From positions 1 through 37,050 of the forward strand of contig DIEQ01000120.1 of NCBI GenBank assembly GCA_002418705.1: DNA of 37,050 bases. The letters are read 5' to 3'. Made by a program: the position numbers and the translations under genes. This DNA comes from Mageeibacillus sp. UBA5770 (GTDB lineage Bacteria > Bacillota_A > Clostridia > Saccharofermentanales > Saccharofermentanaceae). Positions 8,575-16,549 of this stretch are shown piece by piece (position 1 is the first letter of the stretch; each line of letters begins with the position of its first letter). The notes under the pieces are model-generated. The model ran no database searches, was not told the DNA's origin, and saw only the letters and a program-made list of their open reading frames with translations.

Positions 8575-9459
8575 TCATGTCTTTTCGACAGCTTTCCGGC
8601 GTCTTTTCCTGTCCGCGAGGATCCATGGCAGGTAGAGGAAGAACCATATGATAAATATTAAAATAATTACCGGCAGGATATAGCCCGGATGACCAAACCA
8701 CTGTTCGAATACCTGAAGCGTTGTATCCTGCGGCACGTAACTTAGGAACATATAATTGCCTCCAAAGACCGCGTTCGCAGAAGCTGCAATACCGGTTAGA
8801 AGAAGAAGCATCAGGAAACATTTGGGAAGACGCGTGTAATTGGGGCGAAATCCGGTTCCCCACACAATCAGTACCGGTATAAGTATCAGAAAAGAGTGTG
8901 TAAGCAGGGATTGAAGGTATTGGAAACTGATAATCGGGTAATACCAGCCGGGAGTAATGAGCGCAGCCAGAGCAGCCGGCATGCTCAGCGAGTATGTAAA
9001 TTCCTTCAGCAATGCAGATCGCATGCTGAAAATGGCCGCAAATTCGATGAATATCGAAAAACTGCAAAGATGCAGGGGAAGGCAGTTGCGAAGTGAGTAA
9101 TGACCAATGACAACGTACCAGGTCCAGTCAATGATTTCACTTCCGACCATCATGATGACCAGAACCTGAAGTATACGTTTCTTATTCAATTCGGATTGTG
9201 TTCGAAATACAAAAAGGGCCGCAGTAATACACAGAAGCGTGGTTATCAGGCATAAGATGTGTGTCAGGCTGAAATTACGGGTAATGAACTCGTCGGGTAT
9301 CTGTGTATCGATGGTCCAGAAATACTTAAGGACACCCGCTCTCACGGGCGGACTCATGAGAATCAGGCTGATGGTTATTACCAACAAAAAATAAAAGGCC
9401 AAAGCGATCAGTGCTGCAATTATTGGATAGTATCGGCTGCCGCTGTTAAGCTTTGGCAT
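8575..9459 (-). CDS. YwaF-like integral membrane protein (TIGR02206 type)
   Basis: A 294-residue membrane protein with six or more hydrophobic segments: residues about 10-35, 65-85, 95-115, 135-150, 160-180, 190-215 and 245-270. The segment LRNCLPLHLCSFSIF with Pro-His in the membrane, and EIIDWTWY before it, match the YwaF family of unknown function (TIGR02206), as I recall it. The C-terminus is basic (DRKRRRKAVEK), probably cytoplasmic. ATG at 9459 is chosen because GGAGG lies 8 bases upstream; the longer reading to 9600 would overlap the preceding gene by 68 bases and adds a non-membrane stretch. It follows the rhomboid-like gene by 73 bases and precedes thyA, so its placement with folate genes may be coincidental. 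Confidence 0.8.
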   Translation of the reverse strand: MPKLNSGSRYYPIIAALIALAFYFLLVITISLILMSPPVRAGVLKYFWTIDTQIPDEFITRNFSLTHILCLITTLLCITAALFVFRTQSELNKKRILQVLVIMMVGSEIIDWTWYVVIGHYSLRNCLPLHLCSFSIFIEFAAIFSMRSALLKEFTYSLSMPAALAALITPGWYYPIISFQYLQSLLTHSFLILIPVLIVWGTGFRPNYTRLPKCFLMLLLLTGIAASANAVFGGNYMFLSYVPQDTTLQVFEQWFGHPGYILPVIILIFIIWFFLYLPWILADRKRRRKAVEKT

Positions 9460-9532
9460 CTTATGATCCTCCAATATCCATTCCCTCACCACGACCGTGT
9501 GCCGCAGCGGAGGCTTCAGTGACGGATGCTGA

Positions 9533-10201
9533 TTACCACCCTCTCCTTCGGCTGCTGTTCTTCCACTTAATTTTCCGGATAATTCGTTTTGCACCGTCAA
9601 TAAAATCCTGCCAAAAGAATAGTGCGATATTCAGCAAAGCAACAGCCAGGGCAATTCTGACCTGCCATGGACTGATCACAAACAAAAAAAGTAAATAGGC
9701 TGCATCAAGATATGCCAGGTACTTGACCTTAACAGGAAAGATTAAAAACAGATTAACCTTGAATTCAGGAAATAACAGGGCAAATCCCAGGAAGAGAGAC
9801 ATATTCAAAAAGCTGTTAGTTGCATATCCGGTTATCATTCCGGCAATTATGCTGCCTAGTATGCCGGTCAAATAGAAAACATCAAATTTGAAAGAACCCC
9901 ATTCATTTTCCATAGCTGTGCCCATCAGCCAGTAAAAATAGAGAGAAAGAAGGATAAACAGGATGCCTGAATCCGGGGGGATAAAAACAAAGGATATCAG
10001 GCGCCAGATCTGGCCGTCGAAGATAGCCGAGCGGTCAAAGGCCATCATGGTTGACAGACTGATTCCTCTGGCAGCAAATGTTATCAAATCAGCAACAAAG
10101 ACAATGGCCATGCCAAATACGATGAATTTCATCAGGTTTTGAAAAGCATGGCGTCCAAATTTCATATCGAGTTTTTGCAGCCAGCTGCGTTTGTAATTCA
10201 T
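9533..10201 (-). CDS. Rhomboid-like membrane protein without a visible catalytic serine
   Basis: A 222-residue protein with about five to six membrane segments. GQIWRLISFVFIPP near residue 65 and the YWLMGTAMENEWGSFKF segment near 95 match the rhomboid-fold L1 loop region (WR motif, then an E near a W-G). Genuine proteases carry GxSG in TM4 and a His in TM6. Here the corresponding segment reads SLFLGFALLFPE, then FPVKVKYLAYLDA, and I see no GxSG. It is therefore probably a derlin-like pseudo-rhomboid. ATG 10201 is chosen because GGGAG lies upstream; the reading from 10273 adds a non-family leader. The C-terminus is strongly basic (RIIRKIKWKNSSRRRGW). Its function is unknown; binding or quality control of membrane proteins is a speculation from the fold. 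Confidence 0.75.
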   Translation of the reverse strand: MNYKRSWLQKLDMKFGRHAFQNLMKFIVFGMAIVFVADLITFAARGISLSTMMAFDRSAIFDGQIWRLISFVFIPPDSGILFILLSLYFYWLMGTAMENEWGSFKFDVFYLTGILGSIIAGMITGYATNSFLNMSLFLGFALLFPEFKVNLFLIFPVKVKYLAYLDAAYLLFLFVISPWQVRIALAVALLNIALFFWQDFIDGAKRIIRKIKWKNSSRRRGW

Positions 10202-10334
10202 AATATCGCTCCCGGATTTCGTATTAACAAAAGAATTAATATATATTATACGCAATCTGCCGAACATTTGCATGTGTTTGTTTTCATCTCATATATGCAG
10301 GAAGCTTCTGCAGTCAGACAGATGGCAAGTATTG

Positions 10335-10377
10335 AAAAAGCCGCATGGCCATGTCATTAAGACATAATCATGCGGCT
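10335..10377 (-). terminator. Rho-independent terminator after tRNA-Pro
   Basis: On the minus strand, AGCCGCATG pairs with CATGCGGCT around an inner ATGTC/GACAT stem with small internal loops, followed by TTTTT. It begins 5 bases after the encoded CCA end. Confidence 0.9.
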
Positions 10378-10382
10378 AAATC

Positions 10383-10458
10383 TGGTCGGAGTGAGAAGAT
10401 TCGAACTTCCGGCCTCTTGGTCCCGAACCAAGCACGCTACCATCTGCGCTACACCCCG
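10383..10458 (-). tRNA. tRNA-Pro, anticodon CGG
   Basis: A 76-base cloverleaf with the 3' CCA encoded. The acceptor CGGGGTG pairs with CACTCCG with one G-U. The D arm is GCGC/GCGT, the anticodon stem CTTGG/CCAAG with loop TTCGGGA, hence anticodon CGG reading CCG. The T arm is GGAAG with loop TTCGAAT and CTTCT. It has its own promoter and terminator, so it is an independent transcription unit between thrS and the rhomboid-like gene. Confidence 0.95.
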
Positions 10459-10462
10459 ATAT

Positions 10463-10482
10463 GTTCGCCCGTTCAGGCGAAC
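10463..10482 (-). other. Hairpin in the 5' leader of the tRNA-Pro precursor
   Basis: GTTCGCC and GGCGAAC form a perfect 7-bp stem with a 6-base loop, ending 4 bases before the mature tRNA start. With the predicted transcription start near 10482, the precursor would begin with this hairpin, which RNase P must remove. Confidence 0.6.
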
Positions 10483-10488
10483 ACTAGA

Positions 10489-10517
10489 ATTTTACTTGCA
10501 AAACAGGAAACTGTCAA
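10489..10517 (-). promoter_or_regulatory. Promoter of tRNA-Pro
   Basis: A consensus TTGACA (10517-10512), 17-base spacer, TAAAAT (10494-10489). The predicted start is close to 10482, about 24 bases before the tRNA. Confidence 0.8.
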
Positions 10518-10582
10518 CGAAATATTTGCATTTTTCGTCGGCAATTTATCATCAGATTTTCTTCACCAGTCACAAATGCGGC

Positions 10583-12382
10583 TTATGAAAAATGCTTCAC
10601 ACGATTTTTTACTTCGTCAAGAAGGCGTGCCGCGACATCTGCAACCGGCATAGCCCCGAGTTCTCCGTCATGGCGGGAACGGACAGCAAGCGTTCCTTCT
10701 TCGATCTCTTTATCACCAAGCACCAGCATGTACTGGACTTTTTCCATCTGTGCCTGACGTATCTTCTTGCCGATCTTTTCATCACGGTCATCAACTTCAA
10801 CCCGAAGCCCGAGGCTGCGAAGTGTGTTTCTAACCTCAAATGCCTTATCGGCATGCTTATCCGAAATCGGAAGAATTCTCGCCTGTTCGGCAGCCATCCA
10901 AAGTGGCAGAGCTCCGGCATATTTCTCAATCAGAAGTGCGAGAGTTCTCTCATAGCAGCCGATTGAAGTACGGTGAATAACATAAGGATGCTTCTTTGTG
11001 CCGTCCCTGTCGGTATATTCCATACCGAATTGCTTGCCCTGCTGGAAATCGATCTGAACCGTAATGAGTGTATCTTCTTTTCCCCAGACATTCTTGATCT
11101 GAATGTCAAGCTTCGGCCCGTAGAAGGCGGCTTCACCCTCTGCTTCTTTATATACGAGTCCAAGCCCGTCAAGGATTCCCCGCATGGTATCCTGAACGTC
11201 TTCCCATTCTTCTGCGGAGCCGACATATTTGTCCTTGTTATTTGGATCCCACTTTGAAAAGCGGTAGCTGACATCATCGTCAAGTCCGACAGCATCCAGC
11301 ATGAAGGCAGCAAGGTCAAGGCAGCCCTTGAACTCCGCGGTGAGCTGCTCGGGAGTACACATGAGATGGCCCTCCGAAATGGTAAACTGGCGCAGACGGA
11401 TCAGTCCGTGCATTTCACCGGATGCTTCATTCCTGAAAAGTGTCGAGGTCTCGCCATATCGAAGCGGCAGATCCCTGTAACTTCTGCTCTCGGCAAGGTA
11501 TGCCTGATATTGGAAAGGGCAGGTCATCGGGCGCAGTGCGTATATTTCAGATTCGTTTACCTTCTCACCGTCCGCGGAAACAGCCGCAGGATCCCCGAGA
11601 AGGAACATTCCCTCCCTGTAGTGATACCAGTGACCTGAGATCTTGTATAGATCTGATTTGGCCATAAAGGGCGTCTTTGTGAGAAGGTATCCTCTTCTCT
11701 CCTCTTCGTCTTCTACAAATCGGATGAGTGTCTGCAGGACCTTGGCACCCTTGGGAAGCATAATCGGAAGGCCCTGGCCGATATAGTCGACCGTAGTAAA
11801 ATAGCCGAGTTCGCGGCCAAGTTTGTTATGGTCCCTTTTCTTTGCCTCTTCTATGCGGTCGAGGTGGGCTTTCAGCTGATCCTTTTCCGGGAAGATTGTC
11901 CCGTAGATACGCTGCAGCATTTTATTCTTTTCATTGCCTCTCCAGTAGGCGCCGGCTACCTGGGTCAGTTTGTATGCCTTGAGTTCACCTGTATTTTCAA
12001 GGTGCGGGCCTGCGCAGAGATCGGTAAATTCGCCCTGCTTATAAAAAGAAATGACAGCATCTTCCGGAAGGTCATCAATCAGTTCGACTTTATATGTTTC
12101 GCCCATGTCAGCCATCAGGCTTCTGGCTTCGCTGCGGGGCAGTTCGAAACGCTCAATCGGGAAATGTTCCTTTACGATCTTTTTCATTTCAGCTTCGATC
12201 TTTTCAAGGTCCTCTTTACCAAAAGTGCCTTCATGGTCGAAGTCATAGTAGAACCCGTCTTCAATAGCGGGTCCTATAGCAAGCTTCGTCTCGGGCCAGA
12301 GCCTCTTTACAGCCTGGGCCATAATATGAGAGGTACTGTGTCTGTAAGCTAAACGCTGTTTCTCATCATTAAAATCAATCAT
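10583..12382 (-). CDS. thrS: Threonyl-tRNA synthetase, short form lacking the TGS domain
   Basis: Charges tRNA-Thr with threonine. The 599 residues carry the second-domain editing motifs (HSTSH near 19, CAGPH near 135) and the class II catalytic core: TCPFQ near 302, FRNEASGEMHG (motif 2), SEGHL, HRTSIG near 487 and ERTLALLIEKYAG (motif 3), then an anticodon-binding domain at the C-terminus. E. coli ThrRS has about 642 residues with a TGS domain at its N-terminus; here the protein starts directly at the editing domain (MIDFNDEKQRLAYRHS). The zinc-ligand motif is CPFQ rather than CPGH, as I recall for the short clostridial forms. ATG 12382 is chosen because AAGGAAGGA lies 5 bases upstream; earlier in-frame codons enter the T-box leader. 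Regulated by the T-box at 12431-12690. Confidence 0.95.
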   Translation of the reverse strand: MIDFNDEKQRLAYRHSTSHIMAQAVKRLWPETKLAIGPAIEDGFYYDFDHEGTFGKEDLEKIEAEMKKIVKEHFPIERFELPRSEARSLMADMGETYKVELIDDLPEDAVISFYKQGEFTDLCAGPHLENTGELKAYKLTQVAGAYWRGNEKNKMLQRIYGTIFPEKDQLKAHLDRIEEAKKRDHNKLGRELGYFTTVDYIGQGLPIMLPKGAKVLQTLIRFVEDEEERRGYLLTKTPFMAKSDLYKISGHWYHYREGMFLLGDPAAVSADGEKVNESEIYALRPMTCPFQYQAYLAESRSYRDLPLRYGETSTLFRNEASGEMHGLIRLRQFTISEGHLMCTPEQLTAEFKGCLDLAAFMLDAVGLDDDVSYRFSKWDPNNKDKYVGSAEEWEDVQDTMRGILDGLGLVYKEAEGEAAFYGPKLDIQIKNVWGKEDTLITVQIDFQQGKQFGMEYTDRDGTKKHPYVIHRTSIGCYERTLALLIEKYAGALPLWMAAEQARILPISDKHADKAFEVRNTLRSLGLRVEVDDRDEKIGKKIRQAQMEKVQYMLVLGDKEIEEGTLAVRSRHDGELGAMPVADVAARLLDEVKNRVKHFS

Positions 12383-12430
12383 CTTAGTCCTTCCTTTCCC
12401 ATCGTCGGGTTGCAAATTCATTTGAAAAAT

Positions 12431-12690
12431 AAAAAAACCATGCAGTTAAAAACTACATGGGATGCATAATGCACGGTTCCACCCAAATTGCCTTCCGTCA
12501 GGAAGACCTCTCTACGGACGATAACGCGGTCAGCGGCGGCAGATACTTGTTCATCTGAAAAAGAAAAACGTTCCCTGTGCAACTCGGAGGGGGTATGCTC
12601 AACTGCGGCACCGAAAAGAACTTCCAGCCTAAGGTTCTCTATCTCTGTCGGGCATTTAAGTCAGGCACATGTCCTCGTCAAAGTCATTCA
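12431..12690 (-). promoter_or_regulatory. T-box leader controlling thrS
   Basis: Read on the minus strand it shows an AGAGA-type region with GAGATAGAGAA and a GCTGGAAG apical part of stem I, then a candidate specifier ACC (Thr) at 12594-12592 in the 3' side of stem I. The T-box sequence GGGTGGAACCGTGC lies at 12484-12471. It is followed by the terminator CCATGTAGT/ACTGCATGG and TTTTTTT at 12460-12431. Uncharged tRNA-Thr would stabilise the antiterminator and let transcription reach thrS. The outer boundaries and specifier position are approximate. Confidence 0.88.
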
Positions 12691-12743
12691 ATATAAAATA
12701 AGTCTACCGCACTGCTTTTGGAAATGCAAGTAGCTGACGAGAC

Positions 12744-13493
12744 TTAGACAGTAATGAACTCCCTTATCGCCTCAAAACGGCCTTCCTTGATTCCCGCCAC
12801 ATTCATGATGTCTTCAATTTTTGTAAACCCGCCGCTTTTTTCGCGATAACTGATGATCGCCTTGGCGGTTGTTTCGCCGACTCCGGGAAGGGTTTCAAGC
12901 ATGCTCTGGTCGGCTGTGTTTATATTCACCAGATCCGGTGATACGGAAACGAATGTATTGCCTGATACAGCACCCTGCCCGCCGCTCTTGCCCCAAATTC
13001 CCTGAAGCAGTCCGTTTCGCAGGTAGTCGGTGGACGCACTGCTTGTTCCGTCAAGGAATTCCTGCATTTCTTCGTCGGACGGAATGTAAATTGATACTGC
13101 TTCCGAGAACTGAAACACGAGATTCATGTATTCATCTGCCGCTTCCGGAAGAAGGCCGGCCGCCATATCAATAGCCTCATACAGGTAGGATCCCGGTAAG
13201 ACATGGTATATTCCGGGCTTTGTCACGGAGCCGCAGATATATACCGGGATCTTCTTCGTTTCCGGAACAGGTGCAGGAGACAAGGTTGGCCGGATCACAG
13301 GAGTCGGCGTCAGCTGCGGCGAGGCGGCTGTATCGTCAGGAATCTGCCTGCTTCCGGAAGCAGGTGTATCATTATTCATATAAACAACGGCCGGAGAAGT
13401 CTGCAAATCAAACCAGAGCTTCACTCCGCAGGCAAGAAGTCCAATTCCGACGACAGCGAGTATCCGATAAAGCTTTCTTCCCGAATTATCCAT
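12744..13493 (-). CDS. comEA: ComEA-like helix-hairpin-helix DNA-binding protein with SLBB domain
   Basis: A membrane-anchored DNA receptor of the competence system. The 249 residues have a single membrane anchor near 10-26 (ILAVVGIGLLACGVKLWF), a Pro/Thr-rich linker to about 82, an SLBB domain (VYICGSVTKPGIYHV to about 145), then a C-terminal tandem helix-hairpin-helix: VNINTADQSMLETLPGVG near 190, AKAIISYREKSGGF and IEDIMNVAGIKEGRF to the end. In B. subtilis comEA lies near nadD-yqeK-rsfS, and here it follows the NadD-YqeK-RsfS ORF by 108 bases. No comEC, comEB or pilin genes are in the window, so natural competence cannot be judged here. Confidence 0.9.
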   Translation of the reverse strand: MDNSGRKLYRILAVVGIGLLACGVKLWFDLQTSPAVVYMNNDTPASGSRQIPDDTAASPQLTPTPVIRPTLSPAPVPETKKIPVYICGSVTKPGIYHVLPGSYLYEAIDMAAGLLPEAADEYMNLVFQFSEAVSIYIPSDEEMQEFLDGTSSASTDYLRNGLLQGIWGKSGGQGAVSGNTFVSVSPDLVNINTADQSMLETLPGVGETTAKAIISYREKSGGFTKIEDIMNVAGIKEGRFEAIREFITV

Positions 13494-13601
13494 GCATTTA
13501 CCCTTGTCCGTCTGATTTTAGTCAAATCATAACAAGAGTCGTAACTTTCCGGGCAGCAAATTTTCGACAATAGGCGCACAAAAGTGACAATGAGTATCGT
13601 C

Positions 13602-14033
13602 TTATTCTTCACCGGACTGTGCGTCAGCTTCATTTGCTCCATCTTCTGATGTGTCAGGCTCCATCATACCCTCGTCCGAGATTTCCGTTTCGAGAGATCC
13701 CTCGGGGCGCTTTGTAAGCCAGAGCTTTTCAAGACTGTAATGGGCTCTTTCTTCCGGGTGAAATATATGTACGACAATGTCCTTATAATCGAGAAGAACC
13801 CATCTGCCTGTTGAAAGGCCTTCAATATGATCGGGATACAGTTTGTTTTCAGTCTTGAGAACAAACTCGACTTCATCAGAAAGGGACTTGATATGTGTTG
13901 TCGACGTTCCTGATGCAACAACGAAGTAATCACAAAGGGATGTTTTCTCGGAAACATGAATTAATTCAACGTCCACCGCTTTTTTGTCGTTAAGGATTTC
14001 TACGATTCTCTGGGCAATTGATGATGTGTCCAT
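13602..14033 (-). CDS. rsfS: Possible independently translated RsfS from an internal start
   Basis: Inside the fusion ORF, ATG at 14033 has AAAAGGAGG 5 bases upstream, an excellent ribosome binding site, and gives a normal-length RsfS plus acidic tail (143 residues: MDTSSIAQRIVEILN at the start, an EEs/Asp-rich end). Ordinary coding sequence would rarely carry such a perfect site at this exact place. Either both forms are made, or this is a recently lost stop codon. RsfS binds ribosomal protein uL14. Confidence 0.6.
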   Translation of the reverse strand: MDTSSIAQRIVEILNDKKAVDVELIHVSEKTSLCDYFVVASGTSTTHIKSLSDEVEFVLKTENKLYPDHIEGLSTGRWVLLDYKDIVVHIFHPEERAHYSLEKLWLTKRPEGSLETEISDEGMMEPDTSEDGANEADAQSGEE

Positions 14034-15263
14034 TTTTTCCTCCTTTTGGGGAATGCTATGCAGAATGGATGATTCTTTTTTCTTTTTATGCCTGATAAGT
14101 GATTCAAGGGCTCGGGATGAATCAGGATGAAAAGTTGATTCTTTTCTTATGAAGCTTTCCTTTACAGCTTGAAGGCAGGCTATCGTTGCTGCATCAAGGT
14201 CAGTAAGAGCGAGAGCCCGAAGTTCGGTGAGTTCTTCATAATCCCTTGCCGGTTCTAGTTTATCGGCAAGATAGATTATTTTTTCAAGAGGTGTCATACC
14301 CTCCCTGCCGGTCGTATGATAGCGTATTGCAGAAAGAATGGATTCATCTTTGACACAATAGTGTTCTGCAGCATATACGACACCTGCGGGAGCATGCAGA
14401 AGAGCGTTTTCAGGAAGCTTTCTGTCATCAACCTGACTGGCCAGCAAAGCCTGCCTGGTTATCGGAATCTCCTTTGCGCAGTCGTGAAGCAGTCCCGCAA
14501 TAACAGCTTTGTCCGGGTCCACACCGAAAATTACTGCATATCGTATGCTCAGGAGCGCTACATTCAGGCTGTGGAGAAGGCGCGACCTGGAAAGCTCCAG
14601 AAAGAGTATTGTACCATATTCAAAGATCACGCGATGCGTATTTTCGCTTAAATATGCCAGCGGATTATCCTGAGGGTAAAGGGCATGCTTTTTTATGAAT
14701 TGCCTGACGGCCGGTAAAAGATCAGAGAAGGACTGTGTACACCGGATTTCCCGTGATGAAACCGTGACACCCTCTATCGGGAAAAAACCGATTTGAATCT
14801 TATACCTGTCTTCAAGTTCATGAACCTTAAGAAGAGTTTCCTGCTGGAGAATACCGGGTCTTCTTGCGATAAGCAGACTCGCCTCCTTTACAAGGATCTC
14901 CGGATGGTACCAGGTCTCGATTTCAAACAGTATATCAGTACCGTAAATCATGATAAGTTCATCGTCCGGACCTGCCAGCGATTCTTCCCGGAGTATTCGC
15001 AGGGTATCGACTGTATAGGAAATGTGCGGTCTGACGATTTCAATCGGGAGTACCTCGCAGTTCGGCACATTCTTGAGCGCTGCCTGCGTCATATAGTAAC
15101 GGTATGGAGCCAGTGTCAGCTGATGGGCATCTTTTTTCGGCGGATAGCCGGAAGGGATAACCCAGACTTTGTCTACCTGTCCGGTCGCCAGCGCACCGGT
15201 AATCATTGACAGATGACCAGCGTGGAAGGGATCAAAAGTACCGCCAAAAATACCGTATTTCAA
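13602..15263 (-). CDS. Fusion ORF: NadD - YqeK (HD hydrolase) - RsfS
   Basis: One 553-residue reading frame with three normally separate proteins. Residues 1-~200 are NadD (nicotinate-nucleotide adenylyltransferase): GIFGGTFDPFHAGH with the nucleotidyltransferase HxGH, and SSREIR near 170. Residues ~208-395 are YqeK, an HD-domain hydrolase that in some bacteria cleaves Ap4A: LLHSLNVA, IAGLLHDCAKEI, YHTTGREGM and YLADKLEPAR. Residues 411-553 are RsfS, which blocks joining of the 50S and 30S subunits: CDYFVVASGTSTTHI, GRWVLLDYKDIVVHIFHPEER. The start is TTG at 15263, overlapping purD by 4 bases (TTGA). No stop codon separates YqeK from RsfS; the linker is rich in Lys/Glu and holds an internal ribosome site before residue 411. 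NadD-YqeK fusions are known in Clostridia; the three-way fusion I have not met. Confidence 0.88.
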   Translation of the reverse strand: MKYGIFGGTFDPFHAGHLSMITGALATGQVDKVWVIPSGYPPKKDAHQLTLAPYRYYMTQAALKNVPNCEVLPIEIVRPHISYTVDTLRILREESLAGPDDELIMIYGTDILFEIETWYHPEILVKEASLLIARRPGILQQETLLKVHELEDRYKIQIGFFPIEGVTVSSREIRCTQSFSDLLPAVRQFIKKHALYPQDNPLAYLSENTHRVIFEYGTILFLELSRSRLLHSLNVALLSIRYAVIFGVDPDKAVIAGLLHDCAKEIPITRQALLASQVDDRKLPENALLHAPAGVVYAAEHYCVKDESILSAIRYHTTGREGMTPLEKIIYLADKLEPARDYEELTELRALALTDLDAATIACLQAVKESFIRKESTFHPDSSRALESLIRHKKKKESSILHSIPQKEEKMDTSSIAQRIVEILNDKKAVDVELIHVSEKTSLCDYFVVASGTSTTHIKSLSDEVEFVLKTENKLYPDHIEGLSTGRWVLLDYKDIVVHIFHPEERAHYSLEKLWLTKRPEGSLETEISDEGMMEPDTSEDGANEADAQSGEE

Positions 15264-16525
15264 ATTGCGCCCCCGGGGATGGTGCGTCCGATATCTGTTC
15301 GGAAATGCATGTTCTCAAATGATATCCTGTGTACGCCTTCATAGGCTTTGTCAATTGCCTCATCAAGGGTCGGGGCATCGGCATATACACAAAGGACGCG
15401 GCCGCCGGATGTGACCAGCTTACCGTCTACACGTTTTGTACCGGCGTGGAAAACGAGCCTGTCCGTATCTTCGATTCCGGTTATTTCATATCCGGTACCG
15501 TATTTTTCAGGGTATCCGCCGGATGCCATTACCACACAGCAGGATGTGCCGGGTTTCCAGTTAAAAATAACCTGATCAAGTGTCTGATCAAGGCAGGCAT
15601 CAATAATATCGCAGAGATCATTTTCGAGACGCGGCAAAATGGCCTGTGCTTCCGGATCTCCAAAACGTGCATTGTATTCAATGACTTTAGGTCCCTGGGG
15701 CGTCAGCATCAAACCGAAATAAATCACGCCGACAAAAGGTCTTCCCTCTTCTTTTAATGCAGATATAGTTGGAATAAAAATATTCTCCAGCATGAACTTC
15801 TCGTCCTCGGGAGAAAGATCAGCACCGGGTGTAATCGCACCCATGCCGCCTGTATTTTTGCCGAGATCGTTGTCATAAGCACGTTTGTGGTCACGCGATG
15901 TAATCATCGGGACGACTGTATTTCCGTCAGAAAAAGCAAGTACCGTAAGTTCCGGGCCTGTCATGCATTCTTCAATAACGACCGTATTTCCGGCTGTTCC
16001 GAATGCCTTGTCTTCCATCATTGAGACGACAGCTTCTTTGGCCTCTTCAAGCGTGCCGGCAATAATGACTCCTTTGCCGAGGGCAAGCCCGTCAGCTTTG
16101 ATTACGATCGGCATTTTTTGCGTTTCAAGATATGCAAGCGCGCTTTTGGCATCGGTGAAAATCTCATAGGCCGCCGTCGGAATATTGTATTTTTTCATCA
16201 GGCTTTTTGAAAAAGCTTTTGAAGCCTCGATGATTGCAGCATTGGCTTTGGGTCCGAAGGCCCGGATACCTGCCTCCTGCAGACGATCAACAAGCCCTAG
16301 TGCAAGTGGATCATCAGGTGCGACAAAGACTAGGTCAAATTTTTCTTTTACCGCAAAAGCAGTCATTGCATCTACGTCCGCAGCCGGAATCGGCACGCAC
16401 ACGGCTATATCGGCAATCCCGCCGTTACCCGGCGCACAGTAAAGCGCTTTGACCCGCGGACTCTGCTTTAGTTTCCAGCAGATGGCATGTTCTCTGCCAC
16501 CTCCCCCAACAACAAGTACCTTCAT
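15260..16525 (-). CDS. purD: Phosphoribosylamine-glycine ligase
   Basis: Second step of purine synthesis: joins glycine to phosphoribosylamine with ATP. The 421 residues fit the family. The N-terminal domain starts KVLVVGGGGREHAICWKL, followed by an ATP-grasp domain: the MPIVIKADGLALGKGV loop near 138, ECMTGPELTVLAFSDG, and PGADLSPED, and the metal-binding EYNARFGDPEAQ near 290. It ends by overlapping the nadD start by 4 bases and begins 24 bases after purH, with GGAGG upstream. Fifth gene of the purE-F-N-H-D operon. Confidence 0.97.
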   Translation of the reverse strand: MKVLVVGGGGREHAICWKLKQSPRVKALYCAPGNGGIADIAVCVPIPAADVDAMTAFAVKEKFDLVFVAPDDPLALGLVDRLQEAGIRAFGPKANAAIIEASKAFSKSLMKKYNIPTAAYEIFTDAKSALAYLETQKMPIVIKADGLALGKGVIIAGTLEEAKEAVVSMMEDKAFGTAGNTVVIEECMTGPELTVLAFSDGNTVVPMITSRDHKRAYDNDLGKNTGGMGAITPGADLSPEDEKFMLENIFIPTISALKEEGRPFVGVIYFGLMLTPQGPKVIEYNARFGDPEAQAILPRLENDLCDIIDACLDQTLDQVIFNWKPGTSCCVVMASGGYPEKYGTGYEITGIEDTDRLVFHAGTKRVDGKLVTSGGRVLCVYADAPTLDEAIDKAYEGVHRISFENMHFRTDIGRTIPGGAI

Positions 16526-16549
16526 ATTCTTCTTCCTCCTGAGGGGAAA

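Noticed and set aside
8525..9067. A 180-codon minus-strand frame overlapping the YwaF-like gene
   Set aside because: Wrong frame, no ribosome site, composition unlike a real protein; the YwaF-like frame has clear membrane segments and family motifs.
11828..12352. A 174-codon plus-strand frame
   Set aside because: Antisense shadow of thrS.
13021..13400. Pro/Ser/Thr-rich linker of ComEA as a separate gene
   Set aside because: It is in frame with the membrane anchor and SLBB domain and has no stop or start of its own.
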